Assembly: GCA_964483585.1 (NCBI GenBank)
Contig: CAZABH010000009.1
Location: 1 to 64,000 of the forward strand
Length of the DNA: 64,000 nt
From: SZUA-430 sp964483585
GTDB lineage: Bacteria > Pseudomonadota > Alphaproteobacteria > Micropepsales > Micropepsaceae
Direction of reading: 5' to 3'
The notes under the pieces were generated by a model. That model searched no databases. It saw only the letters and a list, made by a program, of their open reading frames with translations, and had not been told where the DNA came from. The position numbers and the translations under genes were made by a program. Of the stretch, positions 8,045 to 19,069 are shown piece after piece (the stretch's first letter is position 1; every line of letters begins with the position of its first letter).

Positions 8045-8752
8045 ATGCTGAAACCGGGCGCGAAGCGCTTCTACAAGACAGCCACAGCCTCGCAGGACGC
8101 GCCCTATTGCGTAAGCCTCGACGAGCGACCGTTGCGGACACCCGGCGGCAAGCCTCAGGTCGTGCCAACCCGCGCCCTGGCGCAAGCCCTTGCGGCTGAA
8201 TGGGAAGCGCAAGGCGAGCAACTCGACCTGTCCACGATGGTCCTGACCAAGGCGGTGAACACGGCGCTGGACAAGATCGAGGCGCGACGCGCCGAAGTCG
8301 TGGAAGAGCTCAGCCGTTTCGCGTGCTCCGACTTGCTATGCTATCGAGCCGCATCACCCCGTGAACTCGTCGAGCGTCAGGTGAAGGCGTGGGATCCCTG
8401 GCTTGAGTGGGCATCCCGTGACCTTGGCGTCAGCTTGCGCACGGCAACAGGCATCGTGCACGTGGAGCAGGAGCCGCAGGCGATCGAGGCGACACGGCGC
8501 GCCATCGACGCGTTCGACAATTTCGCACTCACAGCACTCCACCCGGCGATAACGATCTCGGGCTCGGCCGTACTGGGCCTCGCCTTTGGACAGGGACTGC
8601 TGGATGCAGCCGCGCTTATGAGCCTCTCGCGCATCGATGAGGACTATCAGGCCGAGCGTTGGGGCGAGGACGCGGAGGGCGCTGCCGTAAGGAAAAACAG
8701 GCAGGACGATCTAGCGCTGGCAGCACGGATCCTGGCCCTTTTGCGGAACTGA
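8045..8752 (+). CDS. ATP12-family F1-ATPase assembly chaperone
   Basis: This 235-residue protein matches the ATP12 family, whose mitochondrial member holds the F1 alpha subunit before assembly with beta. Characteristic stretches are RFYKTA near the start, the YCVSLDERPLRTP segment (about 21-33), EWEAQG near residue 60, the DLLCYRA segment (about 95-101) and the C-terminal region around DEDYQAERWGED. Bacterial ATP12 is largely restricted to Alphaproteobacteria, which supports the taxonomic placement. It starts 3 bp after the cupin gene and is followed by a short hairpin. Confidence 0.9.
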   Translation: MLKPGAKRFYKTATASQDAPYCVSLDERPLRTPGGKPQVVPTRALAQALAAEWEAQGEQLDLSTMVLTKAVNTALDKIEARRAEVVEELSRFACSDLLCYRAASPRELVERQVKAWDPWLEWASRDLGVSLRTATGIVHVEQEPQAIEATRRAIDAFDNFALTALHPAITISGSAVLGLAFGQGLLDAAALMSLSRIDEDYQAERWGEDAEGAAVRKNRQDDLALAARILALLRN

Positions 8753-8761
8753 GTCTGGCGA

Positions 8762-8783
8762 AAGTCCCGGAAAACCGGGATTT
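8762..8783 (+). terminator. Weak hairpin terminator after the ATP12 gene
   Basis: AAGTCCCGG (8762-8770) pairs with CCGGGATTT (8775-8783) over 9 bp including one G-T, with an AAAA loop. The T-run is only three bases long and lies inside the stem, so termination may be partial. It separates the crcB-to-ATP12 group from pccB. Confidence 0.45.
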
Positions 8784-8858
8784 CCTGCATTGCACACGCT
8801 CATGATCTGTGCAGATTACCCGGGATGAGTCAGGCCCCTTTTGGGCCGGCCGGGGACC

Positions 8859-10397
<1,539 letters not shown>

Positions 10398-10413
10398 CGG
10401 ATCTACGCGGATC

Positions 10414-12123
10414 ATGCACAACAAAACAACCATGGCGCTGGCAGTTGCGATTGTCTTCGCGACCAGCATTGCCTGTGCGCCAGTCGAGAAATCAGAACTC
10501 GGCAGCCCCGTGAAGGACTATCCCGGTCACATGCAAACCGAAGCCGCAATCACGGCCGCCGACTACGCCGGGCGCGTCAAGGCTCTCTCCGACGACCGCT
10601 TCGGCGGGCGTGGACCCGGCACCGAGGAAGGCGAGGCGGCGGCTGAGTGGATCGCCGAGGAAATGAAGCGCATCGGGCTGGCGCCGGGCAATAACGGTAG
10701 CTATTTCCAGCCTGTCGCCAGCGTGGCAATCGAGCTCGACCCATCGGCCTCATCCTTCGAGATCGCAGGACCAAAGGGCATGCGCCGCTTGAAGTCCGGC
10801 GATGAGGTCGCCTTCTGGACCCCGCGCTTTGACAAAACCGAACAGGCGGTCACGGCGTCCGATCTGGTCTTTGTCGGTTACGGGGTCACCGCGCCCGAGT
10901 ATGCCTGGAACGACTACGATGGCATCGATGTCACGGGCAAGACGGTTGTCATGTTCATCAATGATCCCGGCTTCATCACCAAGGACGAGAGCCTCTTCAA
11001 GGGCCGCGCCATGACTTACTATGGCCGCTGGACCTACAAGTTCGAGGAAGCCGCGCGTCGCGGCGCAGCGGCCGTCATCATAGTCCATGAAACGGAACCC
11101 GCTGCCTATGGCTGGCAGGTCGTTCGCAACTCGAACACGGGTTCCAAGTCCTATCTGGACAACGCCGATGGAAACGCGGAGCGATCCTCTGTCCACGCGT
11201 GGATCACGAGCGAAGTGGCGCGAGAATTCTTCGCCAGCGCTGGCCTGAACTATGACGATCTGCGCATCGCCGCCAACAAGCGTGGCTTCAAGGCTGTGCC
11301 GATGAGCGGGCTGAAGCTCAGCGCCCGAACGGTCTCGTCGGTGAAGAAGCTGACGACCCGCAATGTCATTGGTGTCCTGAAGGGCAACGTGAGACCCGAT
11401 GAATACGTCCTCTACATGGGGCACTGGGATCATATCGGCGTCAAATCAGACGTTCCTGGTGACGACAAGATCTATAATGGGGCGGTCGATAACGCCTCGG
11501 GCATTTCGGCAATCCTCGAGATAGCCGAGACCTTTGCCAAGGCGCCCAATCCACCGCGCCGGTCGATCATGGTCGCAGCCGTCACGCTCGAAGAACAGGG
11601 CCTGCTCGGTTCCGAGTACCTTGCGCGCAACCCGATCATTCCGGTGAACCAGATCGTTGCAGGTCTGAACTTTGACGGCATGGGGCCAGCAGGGCCATCC
11701 CGCGACATGACGGTGGTCGGCTCGGGCGCGTCGGAACTCGAGAACATCCTCGGCCGCGTGCTGAAAAAGCAGGGGCGTTACACCTCACCTGATCCAGAGC
11801 CCGAGAAAGGGTTCTTTTATCGGTCGGATCACATCAGCCTCGCAAAAGTTGGCGTGCCCATGCTCTATGCAGGCGCGGGCGCCGACCTGGTAGAAGGCGG
11901 ACGCCCGGCAGGTCAGGCTCTCAGGCAAGACTACGCGAAGAACCGCTATCACCAGCCATCGGACGAGTTCGACCCGAATTGGGACCTGCGCGGACCGGTG
12001 CAGACCATGCAGACCATGCACGCGGTCGGAAGTCGCATCGCCAACAGCAAGGCATGGCCGAAATGGTACCGCGGAAACGAGTTCCGCAGCATTCGGGAGC
12101 AAAGCCTGAAGGCGCGTAAATAG
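10414..12123 (+). CDS. M28-family zinc aminopeptidase lipoprotein with PA-type insert
   Basis: The 569-residue product starts at ATG 10414, 16 bp after pccB. Its N-terminus is a hydrophobic segment ending in FATSIAC, a lipobox-like site that would give a lipidated Cys at about residue 21, so a periplasm-facing lipoprotein is likely. A protease-associated (PA) domain lies around residues 130-250. The M28 catalytic domain shows the di-zinc ligand motifs GHWDHIG, GAVDNASG, EEQGLLGSEY and a late HQPSDE. M28 enzymes remove N-terminal residues from peptides. Its place between the two carboxylase subunits has no obvious metabolic logic. Confidence 0.88.
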   Translation: MHNKTTMALAVAIVFATSIACAPVEKSELGSPVKDYPGHMQTEAAITAADYAGRVKALSDDRFGGRGPGTEEGEAAAEWIAEEMKRIGLAPGNNGSYFQPVASVAIELDPSASSFEIAGPKGMRRLKSGDEVAFWTPRFDKTEQAVTASDLVFVGYGVTAPEYAWNDYDGIDVTGKTVVMFINDPGFITKDESLFKGRAMTYYGRWTYKFEEAARRGAAAVIIVHETEPAAYGWQVVRNSNTGSKSYLDNADGNAERSSVHAWITSEVAREFFASAGLNYDDLRIAANKRGFKAVPMSGLKLSARTVSSVKKLTTRNVIGVLKGNVRPDEYVLYMGHWDHIGVKSDVPGDDKIYNGAVDNASGISAILEIAETFAKAPNPPRRSIMVAAVTLEEQGLLGSEYLARNPIIPVNQIVAGLNFDGMGPAGPSRDMTVVGSGASELENILGRVLKKQGRYTSPDPEPEKGFFYRSDHISLAKVGVPMLYAGAGADLVEGGRPAGQALRQDYAKNRYHQPSDEFDPNWDLRGPVQTMQTMHAVGSRIANSKAWPKWYRGNEFRSIREQSLKARK

Positions 12124-12193
12124 GCATCACGCAGGACAACAGGGTCCGTCATCCCCCATTCGCAGGGACGAGGACGACATCGGGCAGGCAACA

Positions 12194-14206
12194 ATGTTCA
12201 AGAAGATACTGATTGCAAACCGCGGAGAGATCGCCTGTCGCGTCATCAAGACCGCGCGACGCATGGGCATCAAGACCGTGGCAGTCTACTCCGAGGCCGA
12301 TGCCGCGGCTCTCCACGTTGACATGGCAGACGAGGCAGTGTTCATCGGCCCTCCGCAATCGGCACAGTCCTACCTCGTGATCGAAAGAATCGTGGAGGCC
12401 TGCAAGAAGACCGGCGCCGAGGCCGTGCATCCGGGCTACGGCTTCCTGTCCGAACGCGAGGCCTTTGCCGACGCGCTTGCTGCCAACGGCATCGCCTTCA
12501 TCGGTCCCAACAAGCACGCCATCGCCGCGATGGGCGACAAGATCGAATCCAAGAAGCTCGCGGCTAAGGCCAAGGTCTCGACGGTTCCGGGCTATATCGG
12601 CGAGATCAAGGACCTGAAGGAAGCCCAGCGCATCGCTGCCGAGATCGGCTACCCCGTCATGGTCAAGGCGTCGGCCGGCGGCGGTGGAAAGGGCCTGCGC
12701 ATCGTCTACGCCGAGGCCGAGCTCGGGCAGGCCATCCAGAGTTCTCAGAACGAGGCAAAGGCTTCTTTCGGCGACGACCGGCTGTTCATCGAGAAATACG
12801 TTACTGAACCCCGGCACATCGAAATTCAGGTCCTCGGCGACAAGCATGGCAATGTCATCCATCTGGGCGAACGCGAATGCTCGATCCAGCGCCGCCACCA
12901 GAAAGTCATCGAGGAGGCACCTTCGCCCTTCCTCGACGAGAAGACCCGCGCGGCGATGGGTGCGCAGGCCGTGGCACTGGCCAAGGCCGTGAGCTATGAG
13001 AGCGCAGGCACGGTCGAGTTCATCGTCGACAAGGATCGCAATTTCTACTTCCTCGAGATGAACACCCGCCTGCAGGTTGAACATCCTGTCACCGAATTGA
13101 TCACCGGCTTCGACCTGGTCGAGCAGATGATCCGTGTGGCCGCTGGCGAGAAACTGTCGATCCGCCAGGAGGACGTGAAGCTCAAGGGGTGGGCCGTCGA
13201 AAGCCGCATCTACGCCGAAGACCCGTATCGCAATTTCCTGCCCTCGACCGGGCGCCTCGTGCGCTACCGTCCGCCGGCCGAAACAACGGCAAACGGCAAG
13301 ACCATCCGCAACGACACGGGCGTGTTCGAAGGTGGCGAGATCTCGATCTACTACGATCCGATGATCGCCAAGCTCTGCTCGCACGCCGCAACGCGCGAGC
13401 AGGCCATCGACTTGATGGCCGACGCGCTCGACCAGTTCCACATCGACGGCATTCGCCACAACATCGCTTTCCTGCAGGCGGTGATGATGCATCCGCGTTT
13501 TCGATCGGGACGCCTCTCGACAAATTTCATCGCGGAGGAATTCAAGGGCGGCTTCGACGGTGCCGACCTGACGCCGGAGCTCAAGGACCGCATGGCATCA
13601 GTCGCCGTATTCATGCACCTGCGCGAGGAAGAGCGGCGGCGCCGGATCTCGGGGCAGTTGAACGGCGCCTCCGCTATTCCGAAGGAATGGACGGTCGGGA
13701 TCAACAAGCAAGACATTCTGTCCGTGCGCACCATGACCGAAGGCCGCGACGTGGTCGCCGTGCGCCTTGGTGAAGGCAAATTCTCCCGCATGGTCGAGGT
13801 CGAGAGCACCTGGAAGCCAGGCGAGCCCGTATTTCTTGGCGAGGTCGCGGGAGAGCCCCTGGCCATGCAGGTCTCACACGCGTCTGACTTCTACCGCCTG
13901 ATGCATCGCGGCGCGACCGCGGCGATCAGTGTTCGACGTCCACGCGTGGCAACCCTGGCCGGTCATATGATAGAAAAGCCACCCGCCGATACGTCCAAGC
14001 AATTGCTGTGCCCCATGCCCGGGCTTGTGATCTCGATTGCTGTCCAGCAGGGTCAGGACGTGAAGGCTGGCGAGGTGCTGGCCGTTGTCGAGGCCATGAA
14101 AATGGAAAATGTACTACGTGCCGAACGGGATGGCGTGGTCAAGCGGATCGCAGCCAAGCCCGGTGACAGCCTGCCAGTGGATGCGGTGATCCTTGAGTTC
14201 GAATGA
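12194..14206 (+). CDS. pccA: Propionyl-CoA carboxylase alpha subunit (biotin carboxylase + BCCP)
   Basis: This 670-residue protein combines biotin carboxylase and biotin carrier domains. The N-terminal domain starts with KKILIANRGEIACRV and carries the ATP-grasp glycine loop KASAGGGGKGLRIV and the EMNTRLQVEHPVTE motif (around residues 290-305). A linker domain of about 150 residues, typical of the PCC alpha BT domain, follows. The biotinyl domain ends the protein with VEAMKMEN, biotinylated Lys near residue 636. Together with PccB it makes methylmalonyl-CoA. The final 14 nt overlap the acylphosphatase gene. Confidence 0.94.
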   Translation: MFKKILIANRGEIACRVIKTARRMGIKTVAVYSEADAAALHVDMADEAVFIGPPQSAQSYLVIERIVEACKKTGAEAVHPGYGFLSEREAFADALAANGIAFIGPNKHAIAAMGDKIESKKLAAKAKVSTVPGYIGEIKDLKEAQRIAAEIGYPVMVKASAGGGGKGLRIVYAEAELGQAIQSSQNEAKASFGDDRLFIEKYVTEPRHIEIQVLGDKHGNVIHLGERECSIQRRHQKVIEEAPSPFLDEKTRAAMGAQAVALAKAVSYESAGTVEFIVDKDRNFYFLEMNTRLQVEHPVTELITGFDLVEQMIRVAAGEKLSIRQEDVKLKGWAVESRIYAEDPYRNFLPSTGRLVRYRPPAETTANGKTIRNDTGVFEGGEISIYYDPMIAKLCSHAATREQAIDLMADALDQFHIDGIRHNIAFLQAVMMHPRFRSGRLSTNFIAEEFKGGFDGADLTPELKDRMASVAVFMHLREEERRRRISGQLNGASAIPKEWTVGINKQDILSVRTMTEGRDVVAVRLGEGKFSRMVEVESTWKPGEPVFLGEVAGEPLAMQVSHASDFYRLMHRGATAAISVRRPRVATLAGHMIEKPPADTSKQLLCPMPGLVISIAVQQGQDVKAGEVLAVVEAMKMENVLRAERDGVVKRIAAKPGDSLPVDAVILEFE

Positions 14207-14483
14207 GCAAACCCACTTCCGTCTTCGGATTGCAGGGCGCGTACAGGGCGTCGGGTTCCGGGACTGGGTTGTTGAAGAAGCCCGGGCTCGCGGGTTGAAC
14301 GGGTGGGTGCGCAACCGGTCCGACGGAACGGTAGAGGCCTTTGTTTCTGGTGCCGATGCGGCGGTCCAGGACATTCTCAGGGCCTGCACGCAAGGGCCGC
14401 CTGCTGCCAGCGTGACCGGCATCGACATAAAGAACGAAAAAGACCCTGCGCCTGCTGGTTTTGTGCGCCGGCCCAGCCTCTGA
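14193..14483 (+). CDS. acyP: Acylphosphatase
   Basis: This 96-residue enzyme hydrolyses carboxyl-phosphate bonds. The signature GRVQGVGFRDW (about residues 14-24) contains the phosphate-binding loop and the catalytic Arg, and GWVRNRSDGTVEAF (about 37-50) contains the catalytic Asn. The only usable start in this frame is TTG 14193, 14 nt inside pccA. The ATG at 14203 is in a different frame and would not give the protein. The overlap suggests translational coupling to pccA. Confidence 0.9.
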   Translation: MSSNEQTHFRLRIAGRVQGVGFRDWVVEEARARGLNGWVRNRSDGTVEAFVSGADAAVQDILRACTQGPPAASVTGIDIKNEKDPAPAGFVRRPSL

Positions 14484-14555
14484 TCACGGGTGACACAGGA
14501 CGCTGTGGCGGGCTAACCTGCGTTTCAATGTCCATTTCGCATCGGAGTGCTCCCC

Positions 14556-15638
14556 ATGAAAGCCGCCGTTCTTCGTGAAGTGAAGAAACCTTTATCGATC
14601 GAAGAGGTCGAGATCAGCAAGCCGGGCCCGCACGAGGTTCTGATCCGGACAGTCGCTGCCGGGATTTGCCACTCCGACCTGCATTTTGTGGAAGGGCATT
14701 ATCCTCACCCCCTCCCAGCCGTACTGGGTCATGAGTCCGCAGGCGTGGTCGAGCAGGTCGGCTCGGAAGTGCGAACGGTCAAGCCCGGTGACCACGTCAT
14801 CACATGCCTGTCGGCCTTCTGCGGCCATTGCGAGCACTGCGTGACAGGATTCATGTCGCGCTGCATCAGCCCGGACACCCGCCGCTTGAAGACCGACAAG
14901 CCCAGGCTTGCCGCGACGGCCGGCAGCATGAACCAGTATTTGAACCTGTCGTCGTTCGCCGAGCAGATGCTGATCCACGAACACGCCTGCGTGAAGATCC
15001 GAAAGGACATGCCGCTTGATCGCGCAGCTCTCATCGGCTGTTCAGTGATGACCGGCGTCGGTGCGGTAATGCACACAAGCAAGGTCAGGCCGGGCGAAAC
15101 GGTCGTGGTCATCGGCTGCGGCGGCGTCGGGCTTGCTTGCATCAACGGGGCCGCGATTGCAGGCGCCGGTCGCATCATCGCCGTCGACATGCAGGGCTCC
15201 AAGCTCAACCTGGCCAAGGAATTCGGCGCGACCGATGTCGTCAACCCGAAGGATGGCGACCCGGTCAAGCAGGTCATCGAGATGACCGGCGGCGGCGTGC
15301 ATCACTCCTTCGAGGCCATTGGCCTCAAGCAGACGGCCGAGCAGTCCTTCCGCATGCTGGGACGCGGCGGCACGGCCAACATCATCGGCATGATCCCCGT
15401 GGGCGTGAACATCGAACTACACGGCGCGGACTTCCTCGGCGAGAAGAAGATCCAGGGCTCGCTGATGGGCTCGAACCGCTTCCCGGTCGACATGCCGCGC
15501 CTCGTCGACTTCTACATGGCCGGCAAGCTCAAGCTGGACCAGATGATCTCGCGGCGCATCAAGCTTGAAGACGTCAACGAGGGCCTCGAAGAGCTCAAGC
15601 GCGGTGAACTCGCGCGCTCCGTCATCATGTTCAATTGA
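14556..15638 (+). CDS. Zinc-dependent medium-chain alcohol dehydrogenase
   Basis: The 360-residue protein starts at ATG 14556, 8 bp after CGGAG. It is a classical zinc MDR. Catalytic zinc ligands C38 (GICHSD) and H59 (GHESAG) are present. The structural-zinc lobe has all four cysteines, C89, C92, C95 and C103. The NAD-binding Rossmann motif is IGCGGVGLACINGA (about 190). The third catalytic ligand region ALIGCSVMTGVGAV resembles class III-type and related long-chain ADHs. Substrate cannot be named; a primary alcohol or aryl alcohol is plausible given an aldehyde dehydrogenase at 56067. Its stop touches the start region of the M16 gene. Confidence 0.88.
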   Translation: MKAAVLREVKKPLSIEEVEISKPGPHEVLIRTVAAGICHSDLHFVEGHYPHPLPAVLGHESAGVVEQVGSEVRTVKPGDHVITCLSAFCGHCEHCVTGFMSRCISPDTRRLKTDKPRLAATAGSMNQYLNLSSFAEQMLIHEHACVKIRKDMPLDRAALIGCSVMTGVGAVMHTSKVRPGETVVVIGCGGVGLACINGAAIAGAGRIIAVDMQGSKLNLAKEFGATDVVNPKDGDPVKQVIEMTGGGVHHSFEAIGLKQTAEQSFRMLGRGGTANIIGMIPVGVNIELHGADFLGEKKIQGSLMGSNRFPVDMPRLVDFYMAGKLKLDQMISRRIKLEDVNEGLEELKRGELARSVIMFN

Positions 15639-15664
15639 TGGAGTCGTTATCAGGGGGGCGGCGC

Positions 15665-18553
15665 ATGCTGATCGGTTCTGGCGTCTTGCGCGCCGTCATC
15701 CTGGTCGCTGTGGCGCTGTCATTGTCCTCCTGTGCTGTGCCTCGCCCGGGCGCGGCAGTGGAAACAAAAGCGCCACGGCAGCCCTTCTACAGCTTCTGGC
15801 CGCATGAGGTCAGTGACCTCAAGCCCGATGCCGGGATCAGTTACGGTGTCCTGCAGAATGGCATGCGCTACGCCATCATGCGGGGCACGCAGCCTGCAGG
15901 CGCGGTATCCCTGCGCCTGCGCATTGCGGCTGGCTCGCTGCAGGAAAAGGACCAGCAGCGTGGGCTCGCGCATTTCCTTGAGCACATGGCCTTCAACGGC
16001 TCGAAGAACGTGCCTGAAGGGGAGTTCGTGAAGCTCTTGCAGCGCAAGGGGCTCGCCTTCGGAGCGCATACCAACGCCTACACCAGCACGAACGAAACCG
16101 TCTACATGCTGGAGTTACCGAAGAACACGGACGATTTGATTGACACGGGCCTGATGCTGTTTCGCGAGGTCGGTGGAAACCTGACGCTCGACCCGAAAGC
16201 CATCGAGCGGGAAAAAGGCGTGGTCCTCGCCGAGCAACGGTCGCGCAACACGCCCGAGTACCGCGCGCTCGAGGCGCGCTGGAAGCTTTGGTATGAGGGC
16301 CAGCGCCTCGCAGACCGCTTGCCCATTGGGCTAAAAGAGACCATCGAGGCGGCATCGCGCGACGAACTGCTCGACTATTACCAGCGCAACTACCGACCGG
16401 AGAGAACGCTTCTGGTTGTCGTCGGCGACATCGATGTGGCCGAGGTCGAGCGAAAGATTGTACGCAGCTTCGCGGACTGGAAGGGGCAGGGGCCCGACGC
16501 GCCGGATCCCGACATGGGTGCGCCCACGAAGCGCGGGCTGACCGGTTCCGTGGTCACCGAGAAAAACCTGCCCGAGGCCGTGACCGTCAACTGGTTCCGT
16601 CCATCCAGACCAGACGCGGATACGGCAGCTTCCCGCACGCATGATGCCCGCTGGTGGATGGCGAACACGATCATGAACCGTCGCCTCGAGCGGCTTGCGC
16701 GCGGAGCAAATCCGCCCTTCATCTCGGCCTCCGTCGGCTTTAGCCGAGAACGCGGCGTAATCGAGACATTTTCCCTATCCGTCTCCTCGCGGCCCGGCAG
16801 TTGGCGCGAGGCTCTTGCCGCGGCCGAACAGGAACTGCGACGCGCGATCGAACACGGCGTCAGCGCGGCCGAGATCGAGCGCGAGATCAAGGAATGGCGC
16901 GCAGGGCTGGAAGACGCGGCCCGTTCGGCCTCTACGCGCCAGTCATCACGCCTGGCCAGCGCGATCGTCTCCAGCTTCGATGGCCACACGGTGGAAACCA
17001 GCCCTGCCGACGAACTGGCGCTGTTTGCAACCTATGCCCCGACATTGACCCCTGCAGCCGTGCAAGCGGGTCTGCGTGAACTGGTGGGTGGCGAAGGGCC
17101 AGTGGTGGTGCTGTCCACATCCGAGCCGGTACCCGATGGATCGGCAGCAGTGACGAAAGCCTTCGCGGCCAGTTCCCGTACGCCAGTCGCAGCACCAATC
17201 GAACGCAGCGCCCGAACCTTTCCCTATGAGAATTTCGGCCCCGCTGGAAAGGTTGCCAGTCGGCGTGTCGTCGAAGACCTGGGCCTGAGCTTGATCCAGT
17301 TCGACAATGGCGTCCGTCTCAATTTCAAGCCCACGGAATTCGACCGGGATACCGCGTACGTGACCGTTCGTTTTGGTGGAGGGTTCCTCTCGCTGCCACG
17401 TGACCGCGTGGGCCTCTACTGGATGCTGCCCTTCGCGTTCAGCGAGGGAGGGCTGCGCAAGCTGACAACGGACGAGTTGGAAGAGGCGCTGGCCGGCAGG
17501 ATTGTGTCCATCTCCGCAGGCCTCGCCGACGACGCCTTCGTGTTCAGCGGCAGCACCAATGGCAAGGACCTGAGCCTGCAGATGCAGTTGTTGGCGGCCT
17601 ACGCCACGGACCCTGCCTACAGGCCGGAGGGTCTGCAACGGCAACTGACCTCGGCGGAGGACGACCTGAGGCAGTTCAATTCGAGCCCCAGCCGTGTGCT
17701 CTCGCGCGAACTCTCGTCCCTGTTGCGCGGGGGGGATCGACGCTGGAAATTCCCGAGCTTGGCCAACCTCCAATCGATCACCATGAAGGACGTCGAGGCC
17801 ATCCTGGGCCAGGCCCTCGCACAAGCCCCCATCGAAGTCTCGATCGTGGGCGATGTCAGCGAGGACGACGCCATCAAGGCCGTTGCCGCGACCTTTGGCG
17901 CGCTCAAATCTCGACCCACTGAATTCAGCCCCCCTGCAGGGGCACGCGACGTTGCCTTCCCCAAGGGCGGGGGCAAGTTCGTGTTCACTCATGAAGGCGC
18001 GGTCGACCAGGCGTTGGCCTATGTCGCCTGGGGAGGCTCCGGCCTCTACCCCGACACCAGGCGCGCCCGCACCCTGTCGCTTTTAAGAGAAATCCTGAAA
18101 GTGCGCCTGACGGAGGAGTTCCGCGAAGCCCAGGGGGCGGCGTATTCGCCATCGGCGGGGGCATCGTTCTCGTACGTGTTTCCATCCTTTGGCTTCATCT
18201 CGGCTTCGTCCGAAACAAGACCCGATCTTGTCGAGGGTTTCTTCCGAACCTTGGACGAGGTAGTCGTGGAAATCACATCTGGCAAGCTGACCGATGACGT
18301 GATCGAGCGCGCGCGCCAGCCTCTGGTCAAAGCGCTGGAAAAGAACAGACTTGGCAACGGGTTCTGGGCGAACGTCAGTGCCGATTTGCAGTCTGACCCG
18401 CGCGGCATTGATGCAATCCGCTCCCAGATCAGCGACATCCGCACAATCACACGCACCGAGTTGGTCGAGGTCGCCCGCGCGACGCTTGTGCCCGAGGGGC
18501 GCCTTGAAATCCGGGTCCTCCCCAAGGTGAATGGCGCGAGCGGAAGCAAGTAA
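15665..18553 (+). CDS. M16-family zinc metalloprotease lipoprotein
   Basis: With ATG 15665 (preceded by a GGGGGGCGG purine run) the protein has 962 residues. The N-terminal helix ends with LSLSSC, a lipobox placing the lipidated Cys at residue 23. The inverted zinc motif HxxEH is H103-F-L-E106-H107 in AHFLEHMAFNG. The downstream KGVVLAEQRSRN segment provides the third ligand. Two active-like and inactive-like M16 halves are present, as in pitrilysin/PqqL-type proteases, which degrade peptides in the periplasm. An upstream ATG at 15638, overlapping the dehydrogenase stop, would place 9 residues before the signal peptide and is less likely. Confidence 0.9.
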   Translation: MLIGSGVLRAVILVAVALSLSSCAVPRPGAAVETKAPRQPFYSFWPHEVSDLKPDAGISYGVLQNGMRYAIMRGTQPAGAVSLRLRIAAGSLQEKDQQRGLAHFLEHMAFNGSKNVPEGEFVKLLQRKGLAFGAHTNAYTSTNETVYMLELPKNTDDLIDTGLMLFREVGGNLTLDPKAIEREKGVVLAEQRSRNTPEYRALEARWKLWYEGQRLADRLPIGLKETIEAASRDELLDYYQRNYRPERTLLVVVGDIDVAEVERKIVRSFADWKGQGPDAPDPDMGAPTKRGLTGSVVTEKNLPEAVTVNWFRPSRPDADTAASRTHDARWWMANTIMNRRLERLARGANPPFISASVGFSRERGVIETFSLSVSSRPGSWREALAAAEQELRRAIEHGVSAAEIEREIKEWRAGLEDAARSASTRQSSRLASAIVSSFDGHTVETSPADELALFATYAPTLTPAAVQAGLRELVGGEGPVVVLSTSEPVPDGSAAVTKAFAASSRTPVAAPIERSARTFPYENFGPAGKVASRRVVEDLGLSLIQFDNGVRLNFKPTEFDRDTAYVTVRFGGGFLSLPRDRVGLYWMLPFAFSEGGLRKLTTDELEEALAGRIVSISAGLADDAFVFSGSTNGKDLSLQMQLLAAYATDPAYRPEGLQRQLTSAEDDLRQFNSSPSRVLSRELSSLLRGGDRRWKFPSLANLQSITMKDVEAILGQALAQAPIEVSIVGDVSEDDAIKAVAATFGALKSRPTEFSPPAGARDVAFPKGGGKFVFTHEGAVDQALAYVAWGGSGLYPDTRRARTLSLLREILKVRLTEEFREAQGAAYSPSAGASFSYVFPSFGFISASSETRPDLVEGFFRTLDEVVVEITSGKLTDDVIERARQPLVKALEKNRLGNGFWANVSADLQSDPRGIDAIRSQISDIRTITRTELVEVARATLVPEGRLEIRVLPKVNGASGSK

Positions 18554-18666
18554 ACCGGTGCAAGGACACAACCAGAAAGCGAGTTCCCGTCCAGGGTCAG
18601 AAAACCAAGCTTTACGATTGAACGCCGTCGGGCAATAGTCCGCCCGAAAATTGAGTCAAGGAAGCG

Positions 18667-19050
18667 ATGCTCAAGTTCCTGAACTGGCTTGTCACTTGGT
18701 GGAACGGTCACACCATCGGCACCTGGATCTACACGAAGCGCCACGGGCGCCTCGTGGGTGAGGATGTGTTCGGCAATGCCTATTACCAGACTGCCGACGC
18801 GAAGCGCCGCTGGGTGCTCTACAAGAACATAGCCGAAGCATCGCTGGTTCCAGCAGAGTGGCACGGCTGGCTGCACCATACGGTCGACAATCCGCCGACC
18901 GTTGAACCACCCAAGGTCAAGCCCTGGGAGCGCGAGCATCGTCCAAACCTGACGGGCACTCCCCTGGCACAAAAGCCAACGGGAAGCCTGGCGGCATCTG
19001 GCCAGCGCCCTCACGCGACGGGCGATTACGAAGCCTGGCAGCCAAAGTAA
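18667..19050 (+). CDS. NADH:ubiquinone oxidoreductase NDUFA12-like subunit
   Basis: This 127-residue protein matches the 17.2-kDa accessory subunit of Complex I (NDUFA12/B17.2). Characteristic stretches are NGHTIGTWIYTKRHGRLVG, a W-V-LYK motif at RRWVLYKN, and VPAEWHGWLHH around residue 63. In mitochondria it binds the peripheral arm; in bacteria it occurs in Alphaproteobacteria. The start has AAGGAAGCG upstream. It opens a short run with mlaD and the DUF2155 gene, all on the same strand, separated by 19-27 bp. Confidence 0.92.
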   Translation: MLKFLNWLVTWWNGHTIGTWIYTKRHGRLVGEDVFGNAYYQTADAKRRWVLYKNIAEASLVPAEWHGWLHHTVDNPPTVEPPKVKPWEREHRPNLTGTPLAQKPTGSLAASGQRPHATGDYEAWQPK

Positions 19051-19069
19051 AGCGAGGGGAGCAGGGTCC

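Noticed and set aside
12140..12180. CGTCATCCCC next to GGGACGAGGACGAC before pccA as an inverted repeat
   Set aside because: The two sides are not complementary beyond a few bases.
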